The position numbers were made by a program, and so were the translations under genes. A model generated the notes under the pieces. It saw nothing but the letters and a program-made list of their open reading frames with translations, made no database searches and was not told where the DNA came from. Shown here one piece after another: positions 16,677-25,342 of a stretch of 64,000 bases of DNA. Numbering within the stretch: the stretch's first letter is position 1; every line of letters begins with the position of its first letter. This stretch comes from CAWIXB01 sp963839955 (GTDB taxonomy: Bacteria > Actinomycetota > Actinomycetes > JACCUZ01). Where the stretch lies: positions 2,790,001-2,854,000 of the forward strand of contig CAWIXB010000001.1 in the NCBI GenBank assembly GCA_963839955.1. Direction: 5' to 3'.

Positions 16677-17602
16677 CAGAAGTACCCCTCGGTCTTCTTG
16701 CTCTCCATGGAGCCGCCGCCCTCGCCGTCGATGAGCCGGCCGGAGCGTTCGGAGCGCCGGTCGATGAGCATCTCCTCGAGGAGCTCGTCGAGGTTGCGCG
16801 CGGTCGACTCGACGGCGGCGGTCAGCGGATAGCAGCCGAGCGTCCGGAAGCGCACGTCACGCATCTGCGGCTTCTCGCCGTCCTCCAGGGGATAGCGGTC
16901 GTCGTCGATCATGATGAGCTGCCCACCACGGTCGACCACCGGTCGCGGCTGCGCGAGATAGAGCGGGACCACGTCGATGTTCTCTCGCTGGATGTAACGC
17001 CAGACGTCGAGCTCGGTCCAGTTGGACAGGGGGAACACGCGCATCGTCTGACCCTCGGAGAGCTGTGTGTTCGCCGTACGCCAGAACTCGGGGCGTTGCT
17101 TGCGCGGCTCCCAGCGATGACCGGGTTCGCGCAGCGAGAAGACGCGCTCCTTCGCGCGCGAGCGTTCCTCGTCGCGGCGGGCGCCGCCGATCGCAGCGTC
17201 GTAGCCGCCCTCGTCGAGCGCCTGCCGGAGCGCCACGGTCTTCATGATGCGGGTGTACTCGTGCGTGCCATGGGTGAAGGGCGTCACCCCTTCGTCGCGC
17301 CCCTCCTTGTTGGTGTGCACGATGAGGTCGAGGCCGAGCTCGCGCGCGGTCCGGTCGCGGAACTCGATCATCTCGCGGAACTTCCACCCCGTGTCGATGT
17401 GCAGGACCGGGAACGGGACCTTCCCCGGCGCGAATGCCTTGACCGCGAGGTGGAGCAGGACCGACGAGTCCTTCCCGATGCTGTAGAGCAGCACCGGACG
17501 CCGAAACGCGCCGGCGACCTCACGGAAGATGTGGATCGCCTCGGCCTCGAGAGCGTCGAGGACGGCGTCGGGCGCTACCGCAGCCTCAGCTGTGGATGAC
17601 AT
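16676..17602 (-). CDS. cysD: Sulfate adenylyltransferase subunit 2
   Basis: 308 aa from ATG 17602 (MSSTAEAAVAPD), with GAGG about 10 nt upstream; an in-frame GTG five codons earlier is less likely. It is a PAPS-reductase/ATP-pyrophosphatase fold protein: the PP-loop is YSIGKDSSVLLHLA, followed by HIDTGWKF, ARRDEERSRAKERVFS, and LSNWTELDVWRYI. It supplies the ATP-sulfurylase activity. First gene of cysD-cysNC-plsC. The 84-bp leader has no recognised riboswitch; a short in-frame ATG peptide (MASAPSDR) ends just before GGTGAGG, but lacks Cys codons. Confidence 0.95.
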   Translation of the reverse strand: MSSTAEAAVAPDAVLDALEAEAIHIFREVAGAFRRPVLLYSIGKDSSVLLHLAVKAFAPGKVPFPVLHIDTGWKFREMIEFRDRTARELGLDLIVHTNKEGRDEGVTPFTHGTHEYTRIMKTVALRQALDEGGYDAAIGGARRDEERSRAKERVFSLREPGHRWEPRKQRPEFWRTANTQLSEGQTMRVFPLSNWTELDVWRYIQRENIDVVPLYLAQPRPVVDRGGQLIMIDDDRYPLEDGEKPQMRDVRFRTLGCYPLTAAVESTARNLDELLEEMLIDRRSERSGRLIDGEGGGSMESKKTEGYF

Positions 17603-17686
17603 GCAGAGTGACCTCACCTATCGCTCGGGGCAGAGGCCATTGTGCCTGTGGAGGCCACGAGGGAGGAAACCCGGACCCGCGGACGC

Positions 17687-18334
17687 TCAGCGGTCGAGCG
17701 GGAGCGCCACCAGCCGGGTGCCGTCGACGGACTCCACCACGAGCCGCGCCAGCTTGTCAGGTGCGTCAGGGGCCCAGCCGGTGTGGGAGGCGCCGCCCGT
17801 GTAGTTCGCGATCCACGTGCCGGCGACCTCCTCGTGCCCGTCGCGGCCGATCGCGACGAGCTGGCAGCGCTGACCGGACGGGACACCCCAGAGGGTCAGC
17901 TCGAGCCGGCTGCCCTTGTCCGCCTTGCTGACGACGACGGTGGCCCGGACCGCTCCGGACTGGGCCGTGACCGTCTCGCTGTTGGTGTCGCCCTGGTTGG
18001 CCCACAGCGCTCCCCATACGCCGCCGATGACTACCAGCGCAGCGGCGACCGACAGGACTGCGCGCCGGCGCCGTTGGACGCTCCGGTGTCGGGCGGCCGA
18101 CGAGGCGAGGCGCTCGAAGGCGTCCTCACTGGGCTTTGGCGGCCCCTTCTCGGCTTCCTCCCGAGGGACGCGCGCGAGCATCCGCGGCAGACCGTCGAGC
18201 TCGTCGAGCACGTGCCGGCAGCGCGGGCAGCCCGCCAGATGCGCCGCCTTGCGCGCGCGCTCCGCCGGGTCGAGGGCGCCCAGCACGTAGGCACCGAGCT
18301 CGACCTCCTCCGGGCAGTGCAACGAATCGCTCAC
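17687..18334 (-). CDS. Anti-sigma factor with zinc-finger (ZAS) domain
   Basis: 215 aa. The N-terminal zf-HC2/ZAS motif is HLAGCPRCRHVLDEL (H-x3-C-x2-C), preceded by an ELGAYVLGALDP helix. One TM helix lies at about 90-112 (AVLSVAAALVVIGGVWGALWA). The external part (about 115-215) is a beta-rich anti-sigma-K-like domain with LELTLWGVPSGQRCQLVAIG. GTG at 18334 overlaps the sigma stop (GTGA), the usual arrangement of an ECF sigma factor and its cognate membrane anti-sigma. Confidence 0.92.
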   Translation of the reverse strand: MSDSLHCPEEVELGAYVLGALDPAERARKAAHLAGCPRCRHVLDELDGLPRMLARVPREEAEKGPPKPSEDAFERLASSAARHRSVQRRRRAVLSVAAALVVIGGVWGALWANQGDTNSETVTAQSGAVRATVVVSKADKGSRLELTLWGVPSGQRCQLVAIGRDGHEEVAGTWIANYTGGASHTGWAPDAPDKLARLVVESVDGTRLVALPLDR

Positions 18335-18849
18335 GGGGTGACACCTCGCTCCTCGAGTGCCACGCGGAGTGCACGTAACGCGTAGAAGGTCCGCGACTTG
18401 ACGGTGCCTGCAGGGACCCGGAGAGCGGCGGCGGCCTCGGCCACGGATCGTCCGCGGTAGTAGGTCTCGACCAGGACCTCGCGGTGCGGCGGCGTGAGTG
18501 TGGTGAGCGCCTCGGCGACCAACCAGGACTCCAGCGCCCGGTCGATGCCGTCCTCGACAGCGACGGAGACCAGCGCATCGTCGCCGACCTCGCGCGGACG
18601 CGCCTGCCGGGCGCGATGCTCGTCGATCGCGATGCGATGGGCCACCGTGAGCAGCCAGGGCCGCAGCGACCCGTGGGCCGGATCCTGATGGGGCGGCCGG
18701 CGCCAGGCCCGCAGGAACGTTTCCTGGACGACGTCCTCTGCTCGCCCGCGATCACCCTGGGTGAGCCGGAGCGCGTACGCCAGCAGCGGCGCCGCGTGCT
18801 CGTCCCAGAGTGCGCGCAGCATGCGGTCCTGCGCGGTGACGTTGCCCAC
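18331..18849 (-). CDS. ECF RNA polymerase sigma factor (SigL-like)
   Basis: About 172 aa. Region 2: MLRALWDEHAAPLLAYALRL, AEDVVQETFLRAWR, LRPWLLTVAHRIAIDEHRAR. Region 4: LTPPHREVLVETYYRGRSV, AGTVKSRTFYALRALRVAL. The start is uncertain: GTG 18849 gives the N-terminus most like SigL relatives, ATG 18822 is the alternative. A possible -10 TAGATT sits 5 nt before the GTG, so the transcript may be leaderless. It drives expression with the membrane anti-sigma translated from the next, overlapping gene. Divergent from the DUF3048 lipoprotein gene, a plausible target. Confidence 0.92.
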   Translation of the reverse strand: MGNVTAQDRMLRALWDEHAAPLLAYALRLTQGDRGRAEDVVQETFLRAWRRPPHQDPAHGSLRPWLLTVAHRIAIDEHRARQARPREVGDDALVSVAVEDGIDRALESWLVAEALTTLTPPHREVLVETYYRGRSVAEAAAALRVPAGTVKSRTFYALRALRVALEERGVTP

Positions 18850-19004
18850 AGTGCAATCTACGTCGCGGCGCAAACCGGGGTTCACGCGACCCGGGATGTG
18901 CGAATTCACCTGTGGCGTTTGTGGTTTTTGCGTGCGCGGCGTGCACAATGTTCGGCGCACGCGGCGGTCACACTAGAGCTGCCAAGCCCCGAGAAACGAG
19001 ACGA

Positions 19005-19018
19005 GGTCACCGGTGACC
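19005..19018. promoter_or_regulatory. Perfect 14-bp palindrome over the start codon of the DUF3048 gene
   Basis: GGTCACC-GGTGACC is a perfect dyad whose right arm contains the GTG start. It could be an operator or simply reflect the ribosome-binding context (GAGG just upstream). Chance cannot be excluded in this base composition. Confidence 0.3.
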
Positions 19019-20026
19019 CCTGCCCGTACCCGCAGGCGCAGAGCCCTGTGCACCGTCGTTGCCACGGCCGCGGTGGTCTCGCTCTCGGCATGCGGGAGCG
19101 ATGACAAGAAGCCCGACGCCAAGCCCGACGCGACGAGCAGCTCCCCGCCTGGGCCTACCCGGCATCCCTTCACCGGCCAGCTGGTGAAGGACGCACCCGG
19201 CCACGGCTCGGTCACGGTCAAGGTCGACAACACCGATGCTTCACGCCCGCAGGCGGGACTGGGTGGCGCGAACCTGGTGGTCGAGGAGCTGGTCGAGGGG
19301 GGCATGACACGACTTGCGGCCGTGTACTGGGACGAGCTACCCAAGGAGGTCGGGCCGGTCCGCTCGATGCGTACGACGGACATCGACATCGTCACACCCA
19401 CCAAGGGTCTGCTGGCCGCGTCCGGCGCAGCGCGGCGTCCGACTGCGGCGATCAAGAGGGCGCAGATCCGCACCATCGTGCCCGGCGGCAAGGCGTTCAC
19501 CCGCGACAGCAACCGCCGCGCGCCGTACAACCTGATGCTCGACGTCAGTGCCCTTTCGAAGTCGCTCGAGGACCGCCCGGTGCCCGGCGACTACTTCCGC
19601 TGGGCCGCGCCCGATGCGGCGGTTCCGAAGGGGAAACCCGCGAAGCGGGCGTCGGTGCGCTTCTCGGCCTTCCACACCACCGACTGGTCGTTCCGCAAGG
19701 GAAGCGGGTGGACGCGACAGGAAGAGCTCGCACCGGCCGGTGACCGTTACAAGGTCGAGAACCTGCTCGTGCTCAGGGTCAGGGTGCGCGACGCCGGCTA
19801 CCGCGACGTCGCCGGAAACCCGGTGCCCGAGACGGTGTTCAAGGGCAAGGGGGGCAAGGCGTGGTTGCTGCGCGGCGGCCAGGTGGTCGACGCCCGCTGG
19901 TCGAAGGCCGGCCCGGGCGCCAAGGTCAACCTCACCGGCCCGGGCGGCGCCGCTCTGCCGCTGCCGGTGGGGCGCACCTGGATCGAGCTGATGCCCGACG
20001 AGGGCCGGCTGACAGTCGGTCGGTGA
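19013..20026 (+). CDS. DUF3048 domain lipoprotein (YerB-like)
   Basis: 337 aa. Signal peptide with Arg-rich head, core CTVVATAAVVSLSACG; the lipobox LSAC predicts lipidation at Cys27. A Ser/Pro/Asp-rich linker follows. The DUF3048 N-domain shows VKVDNTDASRPQAGLGGANLVVEELVEGG and PVRSMRTTDIDI; the C-domain has NLLVLRVRVRDAG and a late WIELMPDEGRL. YerB-type proteins are exported and linked loosely to cell-wall biology, with no assigned reaction. GTG start behind GAGG. Divergent from the ECF sigma/anti-sigma operon, with 163 bp between starts. Confidence 0.88.
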   Translation: MTPARTRRRRALCTVVATAAVVSLSACGSDDKKPDAKPDATSSSPPGPTRHPFTGQLVKDAPGHGSVTVKVDNTDASRPQAGLGGANLVVEELVEGGMTRLAAVYWDELPKEVGPVRSMRTTDIDIVTPTKGLLAASGAARRPTAAIKRAQIRTIVPGGKAFTRDSNRRAPYNLMLDVSALSKSLEDRPVPGDYFRWAAPDAAVPKGKPAKRASVRFSAFHTTDWSFRKGSGWTRQEELAPAGDRYKVENLLVLRVRVRDAGYRDVAGNPVPETVFKGKGGKAWLLRGGQVVDARWSKAGPGAKVNLTGPGGAALPLPVGRTWIELMPDEGRLTVGR

Positions 20027-20060
20027 CGTCCTGCCCGGCCGGGCGGGCAGGATGTGACGC

Positions 20061-21605
20061 GTGACGATGCGAGTCGGCGTCGCGGCGCCGAACGAGGCAG
20101 CCGCTCGAGCGGCGCTGCAGGTGGCCGCTGAGGGCGGCGGGGCGGTCGATGCGGCCGTCGCGTCGATTCTCGTGGCGATGGTCAACGAGCCCGGCGTGGT
20201 GTCGATGGGTGGCGGCGCCTTCGTCACCGTGTGGCCGGCCGCTCCGGAGGCCGAGGCGGTCACCGTCGACGGCTACGTCGCGATGCCCGGTCTGGGAAGG
20301 TCCGCCGACGCTGTGCCCGCCACGGTGCGCGAGATCCGCACCGACTACGGCGGGGGCGTCACGATGTCGGTGGGCCACGGGACGGTGGGCATCCCCGGGG
20401 CGCTCGCCGCCCTCGACCTCGCGCAGTCGCGCTTCGGGCAGCTGCCGTGGCGTGAGGTGGTCGCGCCGGCCGTGGATGTCGCCCGCGGTGGGTTCCTGGT
20501 GGGGGCGGCGTCCGGCTACTACCTGCCGCACGTGCGGGAGAGCATCTTCGTCTGGGACCCGGAGACGGCCGCCGCACTGCACCGCCCGGACGGCAGCTGG
20601 GTCGAGACGGGCGACCGCATGGTCATCCGCGGCCTCGCGGAGACGCTGACGTTGATCGGCGAGGAAGGCGCACAGACGCTGTACGACGGTGCGCTCGCCG
20701 ACGCCGTCGTCTCTGACATGGCCGACCGCGGCGGCCTGCTGACCCGGGACGATCTGAGCGCCTACCGACCCGTCGTACGCCCGGCGCTCGGCGCCCGCAC
20801 CGGACCCTGGGAGCTGCGAACCAACCCCGCTCCCGCGATCGGCGGGCCCGTGCTCGCGGCGATGCTGGCCTTGCTCGGCGCCCGCCCAGAGGGCCGATGG
20901 GGGGACGCCGACGTCGCGCGCCTGGTCGAGGTCCAGCACCGGGTGCTCGACTTCCGTCGCGACCGGCTGGACGTGGCCACCGACCGCGAAGCCGCCGCAC
21001 GAGACCTGATGGCGTCGGTGGGCGCTTTGGGTCATGGCTCGGCGAGCACCGCGCACGTGTCCGTGGTCGATGCGCGTGGCACGGCGTGTGCGATCACCGC
21101 GTCCTTCGGCTACGGCTCGGGTGCGACAGTGCCCGGCACCGGCCTCTGGCTCAACAACTGTCTCGGCGAGCGCGAGCTCAACCGCGGCGCTCCGCCGGTG
21201 CCCGGGCAGCGATTGGCATCGAACATGGCGCCCACCGTAGGCCGCTCCGACGACGGCGGTGTCCTTGCCATCGGCAGCCCGGGCGCCGACCGCATCACCA
21301 CCGCGCTGCTGCAGGTGTTGGCGGTATTCGCGAACGGCGGCACGTCGCTGCAGGAGGCGATCGACCGCCCACGCCTGCACGTGCACCACCTCGACGACGA
21401 CGAGGCAACCGAGTCGGGCTGGCCGTTGCAGGTGGAGGCCGAGGAGGACCTGCCGCTTCCGTCGCTCGACCTGCCGGTGCGCCGCCACCACCCCCGATCG
21501 ATGTACTTCGGGGGCGTGGCGGCCGCACTGCGGCACCCGTCGGGCGTCGTCGAGGCAGCAGCCGACCCGCGCCGAGCCGGTGTCGTCCTCGTCAGCCCGG
21601 CCTGA
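20061..21605 (+). CDS. Gamma-glutamyltransferase family protein (Ntn hydrolase)
   Basis: 514 aa. The autoprocessing nucleophile is Thr330 in GSASTAHVSVVD, which would start the small subunit. Other blocks: GGAVDAAVASILVAMVNEPG, MGGGAFVTVW, GTVGIPGALAALDL, LNNCLGERELN, and RLASNMAPTVG. No signal peptide, so probably cytoplasmic. The family cleaves gamma-glutamyl amides (glutathione in other organisms); here, with mycothiol expected as the main thiol, the natural substrate may be another gamma-glutamyl or acyl compound. GTG 20061 or ATG 20067. It converges on the GH28 gene with only 3 bp between stops. Confidence 0.9.
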   Translation: MTMRVGVAAPNEAAARAALQVAAEGGGAVDAAVASILVAMVNEPGVVSMGGGAFVTVWPAAPEAEAVTVDGYVAMPGLGRSADAVPATVREIRTDYGGGVTMSVGHGTVGIPGALAALDLAQSRFGQLPWREVVAPAVDVARGGFLVGAASGYYLPHVRESIFVWDPETAAALHRPDGSWVETGDRMVIRGLAETLTLIGEEGAQTLYDGALADAVVSDMADRGGLLTRDDLSAYRPVVRPALGARTGPWELRTNPAPAIGGPVLAAMLALLGARPEGRWGDADVARLVEVQHRVLDFRRDRLDVATDREAAARDLMASVGALGHGSASTAHVSVVDARGTACAITASFGYGSGATVPGTGLWLNNCLGERELNRGAPPVPGQRLASNMAPTVGRSDDGGVLAIGSPGADRITTALLQVLAVFANGGTSLQEAIDRPRLHVHHLDDDEATESGWPLQVEAEEDLPLPSLDLPVRRHHPRSMYFGGVAAALRHPSGVVEAAADPRRAGVVLVSPA

Positions 21606-21608
21606 CCG

Positions 21609-24032
21609 CTACTTCCGGGCGACCTGGTAGACCATCGTGTTGATGTCGAGGCCCTTGAAGAAGTTGACGGCGAGGTAGTGCCGGTCCAGGTACCAGCTCT
21701 GGTTGTCGTCGAGCGTGACCGGGTCGCTGAGGAACGTCCCGTCAGGCTGCACCGTCACCGGGACGGCCGTCGTGCTCCGGTCGACGAAGACACGCACGGC
21801 GCCGCCGTCGATGAAGCCGGGGTTCGACGCCAGGTCGACCCGTCCCTTGACCCGGAACGTGTTGGTGGACACGCCGTTGATGAGGTCCGGCTGGCTCTGG
21901 GTGACTGCCTTCAGGGGCACGTCCGCGCCACCGTCGACGACCGCCGCGGTCTCGTCCGCGAGGTCAAGCGGCGTCGTGTTGTAGGTCGTCCGCGCCTGGG
22001 TGGACGGGTTGATGAAAGTGACGTTCTCGACTGTCAGGTCCTTGATGTTCTTGTTGTTGTTGAAGGCCGCCGGCAGCGTGTTCGTCGTGTAGAAGACGGA
22101 GTTGCGGTAGTTGACGTTCTCGACCGGCGACCGTGATGCGGCGCTGGAGAACTGGAACGTCGTCCGGCCCGGTGTCATGGTCGGGGCCGTGTTCACGTTG
22201 TCGATGTAGATGTTGCGGATCGTCGGGTTGAAGATGTCGGCGCCCGCGAACGGCACCGTCTCGGAGAAGTTTCCGTCGAACTGGACCATCCCCGAGATCG
22301 CTCGGTGCAGCAGGCAGTCGCGCATGTAGATGTTCTCGACCGCACCACCCCGGTTGGAGTTGGTCTTGATCTTCATCGCCAGGGACAGCCCGCTCCCGCC
22401 GAACTCGTTGTCGTGGATGAAGACGTTCCTGACGCCCGCGGACATCTCACTGCCCATGGAAACGGCAGCCGAGCCTCCACCGTCGTTGTTGTAGATCGAG
22501 TCACGGATGATGATGTTCTCGCTGGGGCTCCGGTGCTTGCGACCGTTGACGTTCCGGCCCGCCTTGATGGCGCCCCCGTCGTCGCTGACGGTCATGTTGT
22601 TGCGCTCCATCACGACGTTCTGGCTCGACTCCGGGTCGAGCCCGTCGTCGTTGTTCCAGCCGCCTGACTCGAAGTCCTTGGTCTTGTCGCTGTAGATGTC
22701 GAGGTCGCGGACCAGCACGTTCTCCGAGCTCACGGGATGCACGATCCAGAACGGCGTGTTCCTGATCTTCACGTCCTGGATCAGCACGTTGGAGGACTTG
22801 TAGGGCTGGATGAAGGAGGGCCGGAACGTGGACTTGAGGGCTACCGCGTCCTTCGGCGGCTTCACGTTCTTGACTCGGTCGCCATCCACGACCGGGATCG
22901 TCGCGGGCACGTGCCCGTCGTCGGAGAAGAGGCGGTCGGTGATCGGGACGTCCCTGAAGTTCTGGTCGTTGAGGACGCCGTTCGCGCCGTACGGCGCGTC
23001 CACGTCCTTGTTCTCGACGGTCGGCTCGCCCCAGTAGCCCTTCTTCCAGGGCCGCCAGTTCCACATGTCCTCCTGGCCGTCGAGGAGTCCGCCGCCGGTG
23101 ATGGCGATGTTCGTCTGGCGCAGGGCGTAGATGAGGGGCGAGTAGCTGTAGAGATCGCTGCCCTCGTAGCTGGTCAGCACCACCGGGTAGTACTCGTTGG
23201 TCTTGTTCCGCATGAACTTGACCGTCGCTCCGGACTCGACGTGCAGGTTGACGTTGCTCAGCAGGCTGATCGCGCCCGAGTAGTAGGCGCCGTTCGCGTT
23301 CTTCGAGCCGCCGGCAGGCAGGACGACGATGCCGCCGCCTGAGCGGTGGCAGTCCCGGATCGCCGCATCGATCGCGTCCGTGTAGTACCAGACCCGCTGC
23401 GAGCTGGAGACCAGCGGCGACGTCTTGACGGCAGGGTCACCGGCCTCGTTGCCCGTGTTGAACGTCTCGGTGACCTGCCTGACGCGGGGCGCGTACTTCT
23501 TGTCGGTGACGTCGCAGCGGCGGTCCGGGAAGGTAGGTGTGTGCGCGTTGACCGTGCTGTCGATCTGGTTGTAGCGGTCCTCGTTCCAGTAGCGCCCGTC
23601 TCTCGCCTTGGCGCCCGGGTCGTAGATCGCCAGTCGGTAGGCGTAGGAGTCCCGAGCGTTCTCGGCGGTGACCACGAGACGGTCGCCGTCGACGATCGGG
23701 CCGCCCCGCTTGTCGCGGTCGCTGCTGTCCCGGACGACGAGCGTCTGCCGCGACCCGTCCTTGGCGGCCAGCTTCGACCGGAGCTGCTGCACGGTCGCAC
23801 CGGCGAGGACGCTGATCGTCGACGTACCCACGTTCTTGACCGTCTTCGCGGCATCCGGCTTGGCGACGACCACCGTGCCCGTGGAGGGGACGTGGCCCGA
23901 CGGGCCGGGTGCAGGCGCCGGGCCGACCGTGTCCACCCCCGCGCTCACGACCGCGGCCGGAGCGAGCGACGTGGCGAGAAGCACGGCCGCGGCGGCGCTC
24001 GTTGCTCGGACAAGAACCTTGCGTGCGCCCAC
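21609..24032 (-). CDS. Secreted glycoside hydrolase family 28 (polygalacturonase-like)
   Basis: 807 aa from GTG 24032, where AGGAGAG sits 4 nt upstream; the longer open frame is not coding-like. Signal peptide to about residue 32. Residues about 50-140 form a small unknown domain. The right-handed beta-helix of GH28 follows: GWNNDDGLDPESSQNV and SDDGGAIKAGRNV hold the catalytic Asp residues, and LAMKIKTNSNRGG the RIK-like block; the usual GHG is replaced by a GSAAVSMGSE stretch. A C-terminal all-beta domain (about 700-807) ends the protein. Probably degrades pectin or a related uronic-acid polymer outside the cell. Confidence 0.88.
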   Translation of the reverse strand: MGARKVLVRATSAAAAVLLATSLAPAAVVSAGVDTVGPAPAPGPSGHVPSTGTVVVAKPDAAKTVKNVGTSTISVLAGATVQQLRSKLAAKDGSRQTLVVRDSSDRDKRGGPIVDGDRLVVTAENARDSYAYRLAIYDPGAKARDGRYWNEDRYNQIDSTVNAHTPTFPDRRCDVTDKKYAPRVRQVTETFNTGNEAGDPAVKTSPLVSSSQRVWYYTDAIDAAIRDCHRSGGGIVVLPAGGSKNANGAYYSGAISLLSNVNLHVESGATVKFMRNKTNEYYPVVLTSYEGSDLYSYSPLIYALRQTNIAITGGGLLDGQEDMWNWRPWKKGYWGEPTVENKDVDAPYGANGVLNDQNFRDVPITDRLFSDDGHVPATIPVVDGDRVKNVKPPKDAVALKSTFRPSFIQPYKSSNVLIQDVKIRNTPFWIVHPVSSENVLVRDLDIYSDKTKDFESGGWNNDDGLDPESSQNVVMERNNMTVSDDGGAIKAGRNVNGRKHRSPSENIIIRDSIYNNDGGGSAAVSMGSEMSAGVRNVFIHDNEFGGSGLSLAMKIKTNSNRGGAVENIYMRDCLLHRAISGMVQFDGNFSETVPFAGADIFNPTIRNIYIDNVNTAPTMTPGRTTFQFSSAASRSPVENVNYRNSVFYTTNTLPAAFNNNKNIKDLTVENVTFINPSTQARTTYNTTPLDLADETAAVVDGGADVPLKAVTQSQPDLINGVSTNTFRVKGRVDLASNPGFIDGGAVRVFVDRSTTAVPVTVQPDGTFLSDPVTLDDNQSWYLDRHYLAVNFFKGLDINTMVYQVARK

Positions 24033-24171
24033 GATCTCTCCTGACTGAACCGATTCATCCGAGTTCAGGCACGTTACGGCGGATATCGCCACAGGTGAAG
24101 CATCTGTCCGGGGTCGGCCATTCCGTGGTCCGGCGGCGCGGCCGACGGGAGGCGGTTCGTTGGACGACCCG

Positions 24172-24492
24172 TCAGCGGTCCTCGCCGTTGAACAGGTCGG
24201 CCCGGGCGCGCGCGGTCGCGATCGCCTCCATGAACCGTGCGTCGTAGTCGGGGTCGTCGTCGGGAAAGGTGACGACCTCCCGCTCGTCGAGTACCTGACC
24301 CGTTGACGCCACCACACGGCGAACCACCACATGGGTGAGACCGTCGCGGGACACGTGCGCCGCCGTCCAACGGGCGGGCTCGATCGCGGGAGCCGCGTCC
24401 GAGCCGGCGATCTGGCGAAACGCCAGCACGGCAACCACCACCACCGCGACGACGAACGCGGCGACGAGCAGGGGAACGAGGAACCGCGACAT
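24172..24492 (-). CDS. Small membrane-anchored protein of unknown function
   Basis: 106 aa. One N-terminal TM helix (MSRFLVPLLVAAFVVAVVVV and on to about residue 27) and a compact external or cytoplasmic domain with ARWTAAHVSRDGLTHVVVRR, VLDEREVVTFPDDDPDYDARF and ATARARADLFNGE. I have an impression of similar small proteins in actinomycetes but cannot name a family. It lies between the GH28 gene and a small hypothetical gene, all on the same strand. Confidence 0.7.
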   Translation of the reverse strand: MSRFLVPLLVAAFVVAVVVVAVLAFRQIAGSDAAPAIEPARWTAAHVSRDGLTHVVVRRVVASTGQVLDEREVVTFPDDDPDYDARFMEAIATARARADLFNGEDR

Positions 24493-24526
24493 CGATCTAC
24501 CCGTCCGGCGCGGCGATGGCCGTAGA

Positions 24527-24901
24527 TCAGCGCTTGCGCGCGACCCGGAGGATCATCCCGTCGCCACCGGTGGTGACGGTGAGACCGTCCCGGCGCAGCC
24601 GGGTGCGGTCGGGGCGGGACGGGTCCTGCTGCACGTCCTGCGGGTCCTCGAGCACCGCCCGGATCTGTTCGTCCGTGATGTGCATACCCGCTGCGGCCTC
24701 GCGGGCCCCCTTGAGCATCCGCAGACCGGAACCCGGCTTCTGGGCGGACTGCGAGGGCGCGGGAGCGGAGCGGGCGGCGACGTTGTTGCCCTTCCGGCCG
24801 GGTGCCTCGACGGCGTCGTCGACAGGCTGGCCCGGCGCGAGCGGCGGCGCCTGGAAGAGCAGGTTGGTGTTGCCGGTCGCGCCGGCGGTGGAGTCAGACA
24901 T
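24527..24901 (-). CDS. Hypothetical protein with C-terminal ITDEQIRAVLEDP-type domain
   Basis: 124 aa. The first 70 residues are Ala/Pro/Gln-rich and probably disordered (PLAPGQPVDDAVEAPGRK). The C-terminal 50 residues contain MHITDEQIRAVLEDPQDV and GLTVTTGGDGMILRVARKR, loosely reminiscent of DUF4258-like folds, in which a helix with ITD-E is followed by two strands. ATG 24901 is 11 bp downstream of the infA stop. Function unknown. Confidence 0.65.
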   Translation of the reverse strand: MSDSTAGATGNTNLLFQAPPLAPGQPVDDAVEAPGRKGNNVAARSAPAPSQSAQKPGSGLRMLKGAREAAAGMHITDEQIRAVLEDPQDVQQDPSRPDRTRLRRDGLTVTTGGDGMILRVARKR

Positions 24902-24912
24902 GAGCGTGGCTC

Positions 24913-25131
24913 CTATTTGTGACGGTAGACGAGCCGGCCACGGGTGAGGTCGTAGGGACTGAGCTCCACGACGACCCGGTCCTCGAGAAGCACCCGGATG
25001 TAGTGCCGGCGCATTCGCCCCGACAGGTGGGCGAGCACCTTGTGCCCGTTCGTCAGGTCGACCCGGAAGTATCCGTTGGGCAGCGCCTCGGTGACGATGC
25101 CCTCGACCTCGATGCCATCAGCTTTCGGCAT
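24913..25131 (-). CDS. infA: Translation initiation factor IF-1 (isolated copy)
   Basis: 72 aa, standard length; an OB-fold with EVEGIVTEALPNGYFRVDL, NGHKVLAHLSGRMRRHYIRV and the closing VVVELSPYDLTRGRLVYRHK. It binds the 30S A site. In most actinomycetes infA precedes rpmJ-rpsM-rpsK; here no ribosomal protein gene is nearby and the protein has several less common residues (GYFRVDL, VLLEDR, YRHK), so this may be a second paralogue. The 5' side holds a CCCTGGTAGGGAGC motif 43 bp before the start. Confidence 0.9.
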   Translation of the reverse strand: MPKADGIEVEGIVTEALPNGYFRVDLTNGHKVLAHLSGRMRRHYIRVLLEDRVVVELSPYDLTRGRLVYRHK

Positions 25132-25173
25132 GCATTTCCTTCCTTAGTTGTGGTCCTCCGCACGGCACGCCTG

Positions 25174-25187
25174 CCCTGGTAGGGAGC
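25174..25187. repeat. 14-nt motif shared by two small-gene leaders
   Basis: CCCTGGTAGGGAGC occurs here, 43 bp upstream of infA, and again at 26283-26296 in the leader of the 43-aa basic protein. CCCT-GGT-AGGG is a dyad. In the second location it overlaps the ribosome-binding site. No further function can be read. Confidence 0.5.
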
Positions 25188-25342
25188 GGGCGAGTCGGCG
25201 GGCGCTGGCGGCGCACCTGTCAACGGGGTGCATCTGCTGGGGCAGACCGCCTCGATTGTTCAAGGCATGGACAGCTGGATGGGTACGCACCCAAGCAATG
25301 CCAGCTTTCCTGTACAACAGCGTACCGCTCGAGGCTGTTCCT

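Noticed and set aside
17603..17686. Riboswitch or Cys-rich leader peptide before cysD
   Set aside because: No SAM-type core and the short leader frame (MASAPSDR) has no Cys codons; too weak to call.
24033..24434. N-terminal extension of the GH28 gene
   Set aside because: The open frame continues upstream but crosses another gene's coding region and lacks a signal-peptide-compatible start; the GTG at 24032 has a strong SD and is followed by a signal peptide.
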